A stretch of DNA of 64,000 nucleotides from Prunella strophiata (GCA_036583965.1 JAZBQD010000001.1:25268597-25332596); one strand, 5' to 3'. Positions 11,846-27,630 are shown, counted from the first letter of the stretch. The notes: generated from the sequence alone by a model not told the origin. Program-made: numbers and translations.

Positions 11846-14800
11846 CTAGTGAGGAAGAAACCAGAACAATCAGTCCAAACACAACCTCCAACCCCATCCG
11901 GCCCCCTTCCTTTCCTCTGTGTGACCAGAGTTGCTGATCACTCATTACATCACTTGGATTTCAACTGTGCCCCTGCAAAACCTCAAGGTCTGGCGACATC
12001 TCCAGATGAAAAACCTGCTGAAGAAAATGCTGAAGAAAACACCAGCTCAAATTCAGCCTGCTGAGCTCCTGATGTTGTCAATCCCATCCTCCTGGGAGGT
12101 AAACTGATGGCTGTGTTTCAGCTAAGAGGGGCTGGCATCAGGGACCAGCACATTCCTCACACCCTTGGCTCACCTTGCACAAGCTCAGAACAAAGCCTAT
12201 GGCAGGCAAATGACCTGGGACTCCAAATCCCACTGGGCACTTCAGCCCCTTGTCACCACATGACAGCTCACCACTATCTCGTGTATCTGCAGAGCATTTT
12301 CTGAAGAACACATCAGTAACAAACCCCTGACTTCAGGGTAGCTGCTTCATTGAAATCTAGTGGCCAGGAATTGCAGAGATGATGAATTCTTGCCCTCCCA
12401 TCAGGAAGCCCTGGGTCACCTGTGTGGCACAGAATATAAACCCACTGGAGCAGCACTGAGAGAAGTCTATTCTGGGAGCCCTGGTGAGGGGATCACACAT
12501 TTGTGTTTGGAACAGTTGCATGGCAGACCATAAGCTGTCATCTTGACATGTCATCTGGAAAAGTCTGTCTGTGGTCAGAGCTCAAGAAAACAGTGTTGGT
12601 CTTTAGAAAATGCATCACCATCTTCTGAGAATGAGTTTCCTAAGGGTTCACAGAGTGGTCTCTTCAACTGTCTGTCAGAACCACTCACTCAAGACATTTT
12701 AGCTTCCATGAGGAAATGCAGCAAAAGGAGTGGTCTTTAAATCCTGAAGTAGCAAAGACCTTCAGGAGGCTGTTTATCACCTCAGTATGGCATTCAAGAT
12801 GCTCAAAATGGGAAGCAACAAAATTGGCAGGGTGAAGTCAACCACCTGGGATGCTGTCTGACTGAATTTTACCAGCTAGCATTGTACTGCCAATAAAAAG
12901 GTATTACATTATATAATTTCTCTACATTTCATAAAGCACAGCTATGATTGCAGTTGTAGTTATTTGATGCAAGTGTAACACACAGCAGAATAGCAGCAAA
13001 GTATAACAGCCCAACAACCCTGGAACTGGAGAAATTCCCTGGTCCAACACAAACCTGTAATTACATTACTCAGACAACAAGACTCCAACCTAGGGAGCAG
13101 GACTACCCAAAACTTCTGTGTTCCAGTAATCCCTGACTGCCCAAGACCAACCAGTGCTTAAATGTTGGTTTAACCCAACACCAGCAGCCTTACTGATTCA
13201 CACCAAGGTCCAGGCTCAGGGAATGAAGAAGAACAAACTGTCACTGCCACTCACTCCTCTTACTCTTTCATCACTGGTGTTCAGGTGGAGCAGAGAGAAT
13301 TACAATCTTATTCCAGTGGTATCCTCTGCTATGCAACTTTGCTTTCCCCTGTAAATTGACAAGCCAACTCCAAAGTCCTTGATTCCAGTCAATGTCAACT
13401 ACAGATTCAATTGTAACCCTGTGATTTAACACCCCTTCTACATTACTCAAGAACCGTTGAATTTGCTGATCCCTGCATGGGTTTGGAAATGAATTAGTGT
13501 TACATGATGTACAGTTCAAACCTGTGTTCTTAGCTTAGGCTAAATCCATATTGATTTCAACTGGAATACAATTGCTCCACAATTACAGGGCTGAGCTGCA
13601 TGTTGCAACTGCTTTGTTAATCAGTGGAAAATGAATTCCTATTTAATTTATGTCATAAATTCATCAAAATCCCAATGAAGCTCCCAGAAACCTGGGGATA
13701 TAATCTTCCTCACCAAAGAAACAAATAACTTTTAAAAAATCCTGCTTTTTCAGCCAAATCCTCTAATCAGATAATTTTGAGTTAGAGAAAAATCAATGGA
13801 TAATAAAATAAAAAATAAACTTTTTTGACATGAAGGGATCACACAACACTTGATCAGATAACTCCTGCAGCTGTATTAAGTCCCTCCTGACAACAAACAC
13901 ACCTGACCTGCCAGGCCCTTCAATACATTAGACAATGCACTAAGCTGATGATAACTCAGACAACTCTTTCCTAAATTCTGTAGCTAGAAAACTTAAGGAT
14001 TTATGGTACAGTGACCAGAGGATTACATGGATTTAATTCATCATTTCCTCAGTTCCTTTTTCTTGAAGTAAAATTGTAGACCTGGGGCAAACGTGAGAAA
14101 AGTTCTAATATTATTCCCCAATGGGAGTAAGCTTGACCTCTCTGGGTGGGTTCCTTTGGAACAGAGGTCCAACTACTCACTGCTGCATTTTCCTCACCTG
14201 TTTGCCAACAAAAGCTTGCTGCAAAGTTCTGCTTGTGCACAAAGTGCAGCTAGCACCACGTATGATGATGCTGTGTCTAAGGAGCTAACTCCCAGAAGGC
14301 CATTATGCAATGCCTCCTTAGGTACCCTGTACTATTTCTTTTCTCAGTGATGCTGCTAGCTGGGATGTAGACTCCTAACTGGCATTCTGAATATCTGGGA
14401 CTCATATTCTTGTCAAGCCTCCACTACAAAATAAGAAAACAAAAGAGAACTCAGGTTAGAACTGAGCAAATATTAGAGCAAATATTCCTAAATGAGGCTT
14501 TGACGAAATGCTCATTACTCATTTACATTTTTCTGAGCTTTTGCCAAATACTAATGCCTTCTTCAGATCATTTCAAGTGAAAATATACACCAATGTTTTA
14601 GGTATCCTTTATTTATTTAGTTTTTTTTTTTTTTTTTATTGCAAGTACATCCTAAGTGTATTCATCCTATTTTGCTAGTGGAACAAGGAAAATGTGACTT
14701 GGATAAAGCCAACTCCAAGGGAAAGGTAAGGTTTCAATAATTGCAACAAGCAGTCATTAATTGTTTGCAGAGTGAAAATAAATTCAATAATGAAGCAGGA

Positions 14801-17800
14801 TCTTCATTTGGAGCATCTGGGCACAGAAGGCCATAAAATCCAAAGCAAGAATTAATCCTAGTTACATATTTAGCTGAGCCCTTTTAAGATGTAAACATGA
14901 AAAGCCACAGCTGGGATGCTCTTAATACACATCTCTGGATCCAGACCATAGGGATTATTAAGGAGCACTGAGGAACATTCCAAATCCTTTGGGATGTTCC
15001 CCTCTCCTGCCCTAACAGGCCTTTTCTTCTGCTGTGCACAGCCCACCCTGGGACAGCACCCTCAGGAAATGGTGGGTTTGCAATTGCTTATGCTTCACAA
15101 TACAAACTCATGTTTCAATGTGCTAAAGTTTTCATTCTCAATGAAGATTAAAACCAGTTCCTGCACACAGACATCACAGTCTATCTACATCAGAACACTT
15201 TATGAGGTACATAGAGAAGCAAACACTTGGGATCTCTTTAAGAGGTAGGGGTGATGATTTCACTTGCCTACTTCTCTTTCTTCAGCATTAAGGACAACTT
15301 GCTGGCCTTATTAAGATCAGAGAAAACTTTTTAAAGGCTTTCAACAGACCAGGAATTCACATTATTCCCTCTTTTCATTGTCAAAATAAAATGTTTGCAA
15401 AGGTTATGGAAAACAACTTGTCTCTGAGGAATTATAAAATCACATTTTTAAAGGTTCTTCCCTTTTTCTTTGTCTTATTAGAAAAGAGCAGCTAAATAAC
15501 TAAATGTCAAGGTTTGTATGAGACGATCTTAATGGTGAATGAATGATTCTTCAAATACTTTTAAAAAAATCTAAGGCTAAATTCAGAAACCCTTGGAAAG
15601 ATTAGTTTGCCATTGCACACCGTAAAACTGCTTTGTATTCCAAGATTTCCAGAAGCAGAGGTTTTGGGATAGCATTATGTGACAAGTCAAACTTTCAGAA
15701 TCTGTAAATTCTGTAAACCTAATCTTTTATTTCCTTTATTGTTCTTCTGGGAAATTCAGTAACACAGCATATGTTACTGAAAACTAACAAGCTAAATGGA
15801 GAAAGGTTTAAATGGCAATAAAGCCAGAAAAAGAAATCTTAAAAAGTTATTATGTTTTATCCATTGTCAGCTTCATGTTCTCCTTTATTTTTTGTTCTGT
15901 GCTTCTCATTAAATATCAGTAATTTGTAAAAAAATTCTTTTTTGCACTTAATATATAAAATTTAGTTAATATTATAAATATGTCACATTTCATGCCAATT
16001 CAACTTTACTTCTCACCTATGGCTGTGTTGGACACAAGTATATATTTATGTTGCCAGAAGAAGATAAAATATTTTTCCTTTGCTGGCTTCATAATTCTAT
16101 TTTCAATATTAATGTTGTACTCCAAATAGATCAGTTGAAGAAATTAATCAGTGAAGGAAACGAACATGTAAGGAAAATTATTTATTCATCCAGGCTTATC
16201 CTCTGCAGGCTTAAGGAAAACAGCTAACCAAACATTGCTCCTGGTCAGGAAATTCTCTTTTGCATAAATACCAAGTGAAATGTCAATGTCCCCCAGTGAG
16301 TTTGAGTTCTGGAAGGGCCTTTGAAGGGCAGGTTTCTGATATGTCCCAAGCACTCAATCATGAGCAACAGGTTCAATGGCCTATGACTGACAGCAGGAGC
16401 ACACCCTGGCTTGGAGTGGATCTGGAGGATGCTCACCAGAATTACCTGGGAATGACTAAACCTGCATGGTCCCACCTGCAAGAAACTGGACTAACCAAGT
16501 CTGCCCTTTTCACACAGAGTGAAATTATGATAAGATATAAATGCAAACACCATGATTTACAGAGTAATCAGTATTTTTTTTTTCCCTAGCTTATTTTCTG
16601 TGACTCTTGACAGTGGGTTCTAATAAAGCCTGTGGGCAGTCATACTGAAAGAATATGGTACTAATTGGGAGGTTTGGAGTCAGTTAACATGATCCAGTTC
16701 AAGGGTGTTGGAAAGGAGCTACTGGCTGATGTTTTTAAGAAATTGTCTACATCACTCTAAATACAATTAATTAAATGGTAATACTGCTTAGCTTACTGGC
16801 TTGCAACACTTGGGATCTTCCAAGGGAAAATTTTTTTGAGAAAAATATTTTAATTAAAGACACCATTGTGGTGTCTGGTTTTTTACTTGTGATTTCTGTG
16901 AGCTTATCACAGAGTTCAAGAAAAGCCACTTCAAGACATAAAAATGCTACAAGATGATGAAGCAGTTCCAGCAAGGTAAAAAAAGAAAGACAAATGCCCA
17001 AACAGGAAAGTCTAATATCTGCAGAAAAGCGATGCTAAAACTATGCCAAAACTGTGATAAGTTGCATTGGCATCCAACACATGCAAATAGAAGCACACTA
17101 GACTGGAGAAGAAAAAGATTGATGGCCCTGACCCCAGGAGGACTAAAATTTCAGAAACATAGCCAATATGGGCAGACAGGCTCATACAGGGAGGGAATAT
17201 CTTGCATATGTCAATACCTCCCAGTCAGGTGCTGGTAACTGTGCCAAGAATTAAAAGCCTGTTAAAGTAGTTAATAAGACTCAGGAGATATGCAGAAAAC
17301 AAAGCTTTAAAGGTAATATAGCCTCAATCATCAATCAGGGCACATTTCTGGTTTGGTTTTTTTTTGTTTCCTGTGCTGGGTGACAACATGAAGGATTACC
17401 TTTTGATGAGAGAAAGAAGCCACGACACAAACGCTAATATTAGGTTTTCATTCTGTGCAAGAACTATTTTTAAAAAACTAGGTAATTTTGTGATTAGGAC
17501 TGGGTTTCAAAATCTGAGACAAACTCCAGTGTCAGACAGACACTTCCTCCTCTGCCCCTGACCAGGAAACACGCTGGTCTCTCTCCCACCCATATAAAAG
17601 TCCTCCTGACTCACACATGTGTGTTCATAATCTCACATGTCAGAGGTCATGAGACACAGGTGCTGGAAGGCACACCTGTACCCAGTTAGAAAGGAACACT
17701 CTGAGGCAATTCCAGGCACAGACAGCCATACTGCAAAACTGAAAAAGGAGGCAGAGAAAAAAAAACCTGAAACAGCAAAGTTTGCATGCTCAGGTACCCA

Positions 17801-20800
17801 CAAACTATTCTCTTCTTACTCAGCACAAACTCCACAGCTCCACCCAGCAACCAACTTCAGTCTGTGGGGTTTCAGACATTGTAGACTCAAATATTTAGCT
17901 TTTTAAAGAGAAATAAAGCAGCAGCAGCTCTGCATGTGTACAATTAGTTAGGATTATTTTGAAATCCTGTATTCACCCAGGCTCATTATCATTACTTTCA
18001 GTTACAACTCCTGCATATGCAAAGCTGTAATTTTAATTTATTCCAGGAGGCTCTGACAGATTGGCAAAACCAGGCATAATTGGCTTGCTCAAGAAGAAAA
18101 AGCAGTGATGATATATGTAATAGATGTGCTGCAAAACAATGACAATACAGGATGGTGTTACATTAATAGCAATAACCCCTTTTTAATGTGACTCACGGTG
18201 TGACACTCATTATTCCGGAGATTCCGCAGCCGACAATGCAGTGAAATGCAGGGAGATGCAAACAGATGCAGTGGTGATGTATGTCTGCTGTCACTAATTT
18301 AACACAGGCAGCTGACCCAGTCAAACAGCACTTAATGTTACATAAAATTTGCTGAGTGGTTTCTGAGTGTGCTCTGCTCAAAGCTGGTTTGACCATAACA
18401 GAATCTTATTAGAAATATGCAGGGATGCACCTCAAGAGTCTACTTGAAAACCTGCTTTTAGAAACAGGCCCAATCCTGCAATCAAGCTTCTGCTCTTTAC
18501 AAGTGGAAGCTCTACCATGTATTTTAAATTAGCAATTAGCTAAATTATCATCCATAAACCAGCTGTTAGAAGAAGGCACTGAGACTGACATCAGGTGAGG
18601 TCCAGTTGGCTGTTACCTAATTGAAAGAATAAAAGAAATTAAAGTTTTGCAGTATGTTAATTTCATTCAATGTGGAATCATCTCCAAAGAAATAAAACTT
18701 CAAAAAATTATGTACAAGAGGCGACCTTATTCACTAGGTGATGCTCTCCTTCACCAGAGAGCAGAAATTCCTTTTTGAAGAGACATTAACACTCTTTTTC
18801 CTTCTAAGTAAACCTGAGAAAAAAAGTGAGATATTACAGAATACTGCAAAGTCGATGTTAATGTGAGAAAATTGTTTCAAATACATTGCCAAAGTTTATT
18901 TCCAGCCAGAAAATAGGTGTAAATAAATTACTAGCAAAAGCCTAGACACCAAACAAGTAACAGTGACTGGCTATAGAACTGGTGGAAATAGCAAGAACCT
19001 TCATGAAGCAGGTCACATCTTCCCACAGTCCTGCTGCACACCTTAACCAGGTTGGATTTATCTAAGCTGAAATCACATCTAACCAGGGGTCTAATTCTGA
19101 CATGTCCCACAGGTCCTGCCTGTGAGCCTTGCCAGGAATACCCCAGACAGTGATCTCCCCAGCAGGCTAGTGAAGCTGACAATGCACACCACTTTGAACC
19201 AGCTAAACCTCTCTCTTTGTCTTATTTATCCTCTTCAACTGCATCCCTGGCTCTATGAATGAATACACAAGACACAGTCCTGCTGGGGGAACAGCAGTGT
19301 CTTGCAGTGATCTGCTCCCACATTCACCACCATCCATTAACCAAGTGCAATCACAGAGAGAACAGTCTAGACCTCACAACTCACTATAGACCCAAACCTG
19401 CAAGGGAAGAGCCTGTGATAACATTTTCATTTGTTACTCAATATCAAAGGGGACATCCAGCCTCATGCTGAGATATTCAAGCTTTAAAATCCTTACCAAC
19501 CTCGGCTCACCAGCTGGTAACCCAGTGACAAAGAGAATGAGTGAGTGGTTCACATGGTACAGATGTTTCCACAGTTTTCATGATGTTAAAAATCAACAGG
19601 ACAGTAGGAGAATGCAAAGAAACATTTCTCAACACAAGCAGCAAAATGCAATACAGAATGAGTGCTGGTTGATGAGCATGCCAATGTCTCTGCAAAGGAA
19701 CTCGGGAGAAAGGGGAACTTGCAACCAGAGAAATCTCTACTGTGTGCACACTACAGACTGCAGTTACAGGCATCTCAACAACACAGAGGTTGGGATCAAG
19801 GAGAGTTCCAGGGGAAGGTAAAGATGAGAAGGAAACTAACAGGGATTCATCTGTGCAGGCATTTTCAACAAGAAACCAATCATCTGTATGTTTATTATAA
19901 ATTCTCACCATGCTTCTGAGGCCCAGCCTCACATCATTGGCCATCTCCAGATGGAAAGGGAAAGGAAGATGTGGGGAGAAAAAAAAAAGGATCAAGATAG
20001 TGAGGCTAATAATGTAATTAAGATGTTACTCTTTTCAGCAAACATATACTCATCATTTCTTATATACTTCTGGTCTGAAACAGCATTGCAACAAAAGCGG
20101 ATAGCTCTCAAGAGGATGGTGTTTTCAGAATTTGACATCATCTAAAATTACACTGTGAGGTGACAGATTACTCTTTTATGAAGGTAAAATTAAACTCATG
20201 AAGCTTCTATTCCAAAATTCACTAAAACTTAATGGTTTCTTTACATTGCTTTACACATTTTTTTTTAATCCTAAATTATAATCTAGTCCATAAGGGATGC
20301 AATTTCTCACTCTAGTGAGTCCAAATCAAAGCAATGCTATCCTTTAACAGTCTGAATTACTCTACTGGAGCATCAGGCGTAACAGATTGCTCCACACCCT
20401 CCTTCTTCACCATTCCTGTCTAGTCACATCCAAATCTCAAAAGTTCCCATTTTTTTCCTATTATGCCAGGAGGAGAAGAGAGAGTTGGCACAGGAGACAA
20501 AGAATTACTTCTAAAACCTGTTTGATGCCCACTGTTAGCTGACTTACAAAGCCTCTCATCTCCACTTCAGCTACATGAAAGCCTTACAAAATCCTTACTC
20601 CTGACTATTAGCCACAATTTTTGTAATTAAAAACCAAATTTTGAAAAGGCTTCTGCGCCCCCATACAGGGCTGTATTTTGGAAACTGCTCAAGCTCTTAT
20701 TTTGACATAAGACAAGACATGACCAGCCAAATCATTAACATAGCTCAGCATAAAAAAATCTGGCCACCAGTTCCACAAAAGATAACTGTTACATACTGAG

Positions 20801-22135
20801 TAATTCTGAAGAAATAGTACTTGTTGAGTGAGTTTGTGTAGCTCTTTTTTATATGTGTGCCTATAAATATGGGTCTGGACTTATGGGAAATCATAACCAA
20901 GCAATTGATTAACTTAAAAAAATTTTCCACAGTATTGGTATCTATGATACCTTAATATTTCAGTAATATTGACCATAGATTATTTCAGGTACTATAAAAT
21001 TATTTAAATTCAATTGATAAATAGGTTTATAAATTGCATGTTAATATCATTGCATGGTAAGGTCAATCTTCACCAAATAACCTCAATGCACATGTAACTC
21101 CCAGTCTCTGGTTCATATATGGTGCTTCAAAGCAACTGAAGTTTGATGCTATGCCACTAAAAGGAATGGAAATGTTTTGGTGCTCTGGGTGAGATTAGAA
21201 TACACCTCTTATTTAATTGCATGTACATTCTTAAATGCTTAGTCAGATCAACACCTAAGGCATTTTAAAAACCACAAAAATGCAAAAGAAATTTGAGGAA
21301 AAAGTCACATTTTATGCTTTTTATTATTTTAAATTTTTACTGATTTTGTTATTTTACACCCCCTTCAAAAAGTCAACTTTAAAATACCGCCATAGGCTGA
21401 AATAAGACATACAAAAATTAGCTGTGTAAACATTGTGTGAAGAATCTAAAAGAATCTGACACATTAAGGCTCCAATTCAGTAAAATATATAAGCTCATGC
21501 CAAGCTCATGAGTAGCCACAGAAGTTGTCTGGGGATAGGCAATGTAATGCAAATTAAGCAGGTACTTACACTCATCACCAAACTGAAACTTTAAACAGGT
21601 TATTTCTTTTTGATTTCCCTGCATGGCAACACTCATTTTTTAAGCTTATGTCTGTTGAATAATTTTCTTCCCCACCTAAGGTTCATACCAGGTAAATCCA
21701 GATTATATCCCTAAGGATCCCATTAGCAGGGTTTTCTTACATGACAGAGAAAAATTAAACCAAACACAAAAATCCCCTCCTTGAAGTTAGGGAAATATGC
21801 TGGTACAAAACTCAATTACTTCACCACTGCTTTGGGTAGCAGAAGCCTGGGCCCAGTGCCATAAATCACAGGGATGATATGTCACTGTTAAATCCATTAC
21901 AGCCTTGACCAAAATCTATGGTGATCAATAGCAGGAGCTGAGTGATTTCATTGGATTCTGGATGTGCACCCTGCCTGGGACCAGGAATTAAAGAATATCT
22001 GCTTCACTACAGGCACCTCCAAAGAGAAAATCTTGTTTCTTCACTCACATAAAAAGCCAGCATGGAGTTAGTTAAGATGCCCTTCCAGCTATTACCAGCT
22101 TCTGTACAAGGTAATTTATATATTATATAGGCTTC

Positions 22136-22160
22136 TTTTTTTTTTTTTTTTTTTTTTTTT
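22136..22160. repeat. T25 homopolymer
   Basis: Uninterrupted run of 25 T's in the last intron of GRID1, with no recognisable retroposed body next to it. Confidence 0.9.
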
Positions 22161-25100
22161 GACTGGTTCTTCCAGCTTAAACTTTATCATCAAACAACAG
22201 TAAACTTTGCATTCTGGGTTGACTGGTTCCTAACACGGCTTTGCTGATTTAAAAATGCTAGTTAAATGAAGTTCCTCAGCTTATTACATTCAAAGCTGGT
22301 TTGAAACTGAATTTCTGGATGGCATTAAAATGCATTATTTTGCCAATGTTTGCATGATTTATTTTCCCCAAACAAACCTTTATTTATTCTTAGAAAAGTA
22401 GAATACAATACAGTAGTACAAACAAATGATAATTTATATGCAACTGAGCAAAAAATGTACAAAGATTTCAGACATGTCATTAAAATACAGAAAAAAAATA
22501 ATTTAAAATAAAAACAAGATAAAATATAGTGAACATGCAATGAAGGGAAAATAAAATATTGGGTTGATGATCTCGTGTTTCCTTTCAATCTCAAAAGGAA
22601 CCATCCTGGGGCAAATCAAATTATCACATAAAAAGATAACACCACAAAGGAGACAAGGTAAATGAAGCGACAAGGAAAAAGACAAGGAAAGTGAAAATAA
22701 TGGTGAAAGCAAGAGACTCTTTAATAATCAAAACCAACACTGCTGACACCGTGCTGAAGATACAGAAGCCTCAAATGCCATGGAATAGCATCTGGCTGGA
22801 GAACTAAAGCAAGATGAACACAGTACAAATCACAGTTCTTAGCAGTGACAAATTTGGATCCATCGGACTCGTGGCTGCCAGCTCCTATTGCCATTTGTAA
22901 GGTACACTGGGATTCCTGCTCTTCTAATACCAGAAGAGAGTCTTAGTGGGTAACTTCCTGACTGCTAAAGCTGGAAGAATGGATTTGTGAGGTAGGCTGG
23001 GATTTGCACATTAGTGGACATGGAAACAAGGGAGTTTAAGGCAGGTCACAAGAGGCTGCCCTGGCCAGAGATACAGGGTTTTTTTCTTTCACCCTGTGTA
23101 CTGCCAAAATACTTGTGACAATTTTTAGAATAATTTTGCTACCTCCCAGTATCTCATAGAGCTTGCAAACTCTAGACTTTTTGAGATTCAAGACATAATT
23201 AAGCTTGGAATAGCAGGAAATAGGAATTATAAGGTGCTGTTACTAGTACACAAGACTGTTTCCACTCTGAACAGTACCTGAGACACTGCTCCCTTTTAAT
23301 AATTTAAAAATAAAAAGGATGGAAAAGTGAAAAAACTCTATTGAATAAAATTATTTTGCAGAAGCATGAGAAAGGGAAGAAATTAACTAAGACAACTTAC
23401 AAACTAAGCTGTGATTGTTAATGAATTATAAATTTGACACAAGTTATGAGACAATGACTAGAAGCAACTCAGGAGGTGGAACATTATGCCAGGCCTTAAC
23501 CAATAAAACCCCCAAATCTTCTTGCAGTAGACATTCCCAAACACACTGGGTTCAGTTTCTGAAACACTCACATTGCTAGGAATTAGCACAGATGCTTTGA
23601 AAAAATAGATTTTTGATTAATCATATATTTTATCTGTGAAAAGAAATAATCAAACTAAGAATTTATTGGGGTCATTCCAACATTGTATTTTGAGAGCTAT
23701 ATCAAATTTAAGTGAATCAATATCACCTCTTATGAGAGATGCAACAAATGTCAGACCCCAGAAAACAAGTTATTAATTTTGTTTAACATGGGTTTGCCTG
23801 CTAATTTTTTAGTGAAAAATCTCATGAACAGTGAGAAATATGAGAATTTAACTTTCTTTCCATGAATAGTGGGATATTTTATCTTTGCATATAAGTTTCC
23901 ATTGTTTTGTAGTGTATGGATGAACAAGGAATGCTTTCTTCATAGCTCTGATGAGATCTCAGAAGTAATAATCTTCAGAGAATAGCACATCACACAAAGA
24001 CACAGCTGATAAAGCACAGAGGATGCTGGGGAGCCCATTGCAGGAAGCAGCCACGCTGGATCATAATGACAACAAAGATGTGAAAACTGCCTTTCATTCC
24101 TTCAAAGGGATAAAAGATACCAACAATCTGATGATGTGGCAAAGCCCTTGGCTGTTAAATGATCCAAATTACATTATGGCTTACTGATATTGTGAAATAA
24201 ATGCATAGGACTCACATAAAAGTTAAAGAAATCCAGAGGCAACTGTCAAAAGTTCAACATCTATATGGTACCAGTTTTAATAACTTTATCTGATTGCTCA
24301 GTCATTTAAAAGGGATGTAAAGTGACTGAACAAAGACTCCAGAATAAATATTAATTTTGTACAACTCCCTAATTTTCTGAAGCTTATCAAAGTCAAAAGA
24401 TTAGGTATCAGTATTTCAGGCTGAGTAGCAGCCATGTAAATTCAAGATTTTAACACACAGAAATAGATGCATGAGCTGGCTAAATTTCACTGTGGGTATT
24501 GGATGGCTGGGTACCAACAATGAGTAGAAGGTGATTATAAATTCCAGATATATTTTTGGAAAAAGATGGTCTAGTGCAACTATTTCTGAGTTAGAAAGTA
24601 ATAAGGCAATTTTAACATTACCAGATATTTTCCAGCTTGAAGAGATTGCAAACTTGAGCCCTAATAAAAGAATGTGGCATGGTGTTGCAGCAGTACATTT
24701 TTTCCTGATGCTGGAGCTAATCTTTCTTTTGTTAATCTGATCTGATAAGGATTAAATAGGGATAATATTAAGATTTGTACAGCAGAACTCATTAGAAACA
24801 TTTTAACAAATCTCCTTCAAATAGAATAAAAATATCTTGTAGCAACATCCGAAAAAGATCAACCCAGCCTTTGCTCTTCTAGCAAGAAATTTCACTATTC
24901 CTTGAAAGATACACTTGTGAACCAATGGCAACATGGAAAAATAAAGGTAATTCATCTTTCCTGGAGGTTTGTCTTAATGAATTGATATAGTGCATAGGGA
25001 CAATACTATTTTTTCTTTACATTTTTGTGGGGTTGAGTTTCTTCACATGTGAAAAATGTAAAAAAATATTCTAATTGGAAGCAGCATCCCCTTGACACAA

Positions 25101-26180
25101 TTCTTCCTATGAAGTCTACAAATGCAGATCAGGTTAACAGGTTAAAATATCAACGTCTAAGTTATGTTGTCAGGTTTCAAAAGACAGGCTTCTGTTTGTC
25201 TCATAGTTAATACTACATTCTTCACACTCAGTCTAATTAAGAGCTGTGATTTATACCATGCAAACATCTGAGTCCTTGGACATCAATGTATTGGCTCAGC
25301 CTAGTCTCCACAAAAGCCTAAGGAATACAAAGTAGAAAAAGAAAAGACAACAAACTGGCAAAAAACACCACCTCAATGTCAGCTGAAAATGTTTCTTCAA
25401 TGCCAATGAAGGCAATGCACATTTTTCTAGCCACAGACTTCACAGACCCTCAACATAAAAATCAAGAGTCTCTAAAAAATGCTTTTTTTCTCTCTCCAGC
25501 AAGCTGCACACCACCCAGCCCTGCCATAAATCTGCCATAGTAGTTGTACATTCATCGTCCCAACATTTCATTTTTTTGGAGTTGGCAACTGACATGATAC
25601 AACCAACCAGGTGAGTCATGCCAAAGTGAGAATGCTACACAAGGGCTTCACAAGCCAAGACAACTCCTCATTCAATTCTGGTTCCACTACAATTTTTTCC
25701 AAGGGTTTTATAAAGCTCCTAACAAGGTGAGGGTCACAGAAGCCAAATGTTGTCACTTTCTCTTTGCCTCACAAGCAACATCAAAGTCTAATCTCAGAAT
25801 GCAAGAAAATCAGCCTTTTCTATGACCCTCCACAAACTCTGCTTCACAGAAGAAAGTGGCTGGGAGACATCCCAGTTCCCACAATTTTTATGTGCTATGA
25901 CAACACTTGTGTTTTGCCAAAGCCTTCCCAAAAGCAGAAGAAAATCAGCAGCATGACTTGAGTTTGCAGCTCTTACTGAACTAACGACTTGGCTGGAGTA
26001 CCAGATGGAGCCAAGAGGCAGATTTTAATGTTCTGTGTATGCTACTCGTGCTGAAGCTCTGTCATTGTAGCTCATGCTGTAGAAATAATGGTCTAGTGCT
26101 AGAAATGAGCTATGCTGAACACACTCCTCCTGGAAATCAAACTCTCCTTGTGCTTTTGCTCCCCTATGCCAGGCTCAGCC

Positions 26181-26240
26181 ACTGAGCTGAGCAGATTCCT
26201 CCTGGATTCACTCAGCTGAGCTGAGCTGATTCCTCCTGGG
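26181..26240. repeat. Two-copy 34-bp tandem repeat
   Basis: GAGCTGAGCAGATTCCTCCTG is repeated as GAGCTGAGCTGATTCCTCCTG 34 bp later, with CACTCAG-like spacer between. Confidence 0.75.
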
Positions 26241-27630
26241 CAGAAGAATGCCCAGGAATCCATACCCCCCTCAGCCCTGGATCCTGTCCTTACCATAGTT
26301 CTGAGACTTGGTCCTTCTAAGCATGTCAGAGACCTTCAACCCATATTCACCACCTCTTCTGAAACTTGGTTTCCTGCCTTAATTGCAGTAGCCATCAGAT
26401 GTCCCACTTCAATCCCTCCTCACTGATGGCACATAAATAAAATCTGTTAGGCCATTAATCTGCCAGGAAATACAGCTACATTCATTTGCTAATTTAGTTG
26501 AGTGGATGTTGTGGTCACTGTGACAAGAACCCCAACCCCTGGTGTGCAGCAGAGCTGGAGCAATGTGGCCATGTGGCACGTGTGGCCATTGGCCTAGGCA
26601 GAGTTCCTGAGGATCCTGCCTGTCCCTGGCTCTGGGCAACTGTCACCCTTCCCTTCATCTGCTGTGATTGACCCAAAGGTGCCTCTCACTGCCTGCCTGT
26701 CATTGCAGCCAGCTGTCCCTTTCATGGGACCCCTCATTCCACCCACCCTGCCTGCCATGCCCTCTGTACTCCTTCCTCCAGCCTGGCTCAGCCCAGCCCT
26801 GTGCCCTCTCACCTCCTCGTTCAGCCTCCACAGGCTGTGCCAGGGCTCCTGCTGACTCTGCTCCCCCTCTCCTGGCAGCCTCCCCACCACTGATCTTCCT
26901 GGAACCTGTCCATGCTCTCTTTAAGTTTGATTTGCTCCTAACCCAGCCTAGCTGTGCTCCAAGGGCAGGCCCAGCCCCACAGACAGCCATCTCCCCAAGC
27001 ACAGCTCTACCATGGGAGTAACTTCAGTTTACTTTAAAACACAGAGGGTTAAAAGTATTCCATGTTTGACAAAGAAACTGCCAAAGAGCACTACAGATGG
27101 ACAAGAGCAACCTTCATCAAGAACACACTGGAGGGAAAGGGAAGGAAAAGGATGGGAAAGGGAGAAAAGGTGGGATGGAGTAGGCATAGATATGCAATAA
27201 TCCTTCTTAGAGGTATTCAAAAAGAAAGGAAGGGGATGGGTAAAAAAAAGAAAATATTTAAATTTGGAAGACAGATCCTTTTTCAGCAATGGAAACTGAG
27301 TATTCCAAACTCCTTGCAATAAAAGAGTGAATTATTTCACCTTAGATATATGAAACTGCCTTCAGGTCAAATTCTCATCTCACTCCACACAGATACACAA
27401 AGGCAATTCCCTGAGCATAGAGAGGGAAACACACCACGTAGTATGGCCAGTTAAGTGCTTGTGCACACAGCATGAGGACACTTTGGGAAGCATCCCTGCC
27501 CTTGCCCTGCAGGATTTCACAGTGTGCAGTGAAATACCCACTGCTGGTATTTACCTTTAAGTCTTCACAACACTAGTGTAGGGGCACCTTTGGAGTTACA
27601 TCAGGAGCAACTTCTACAAGGCAGCAGGGC

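Noticed and set aside
19507..19995. 162-codon minus-strand open frame, the longest in the window
   Set aside because: Lies inside a GRID1 intron, lacks any recognised domain or splice context, and is compatible with chance.
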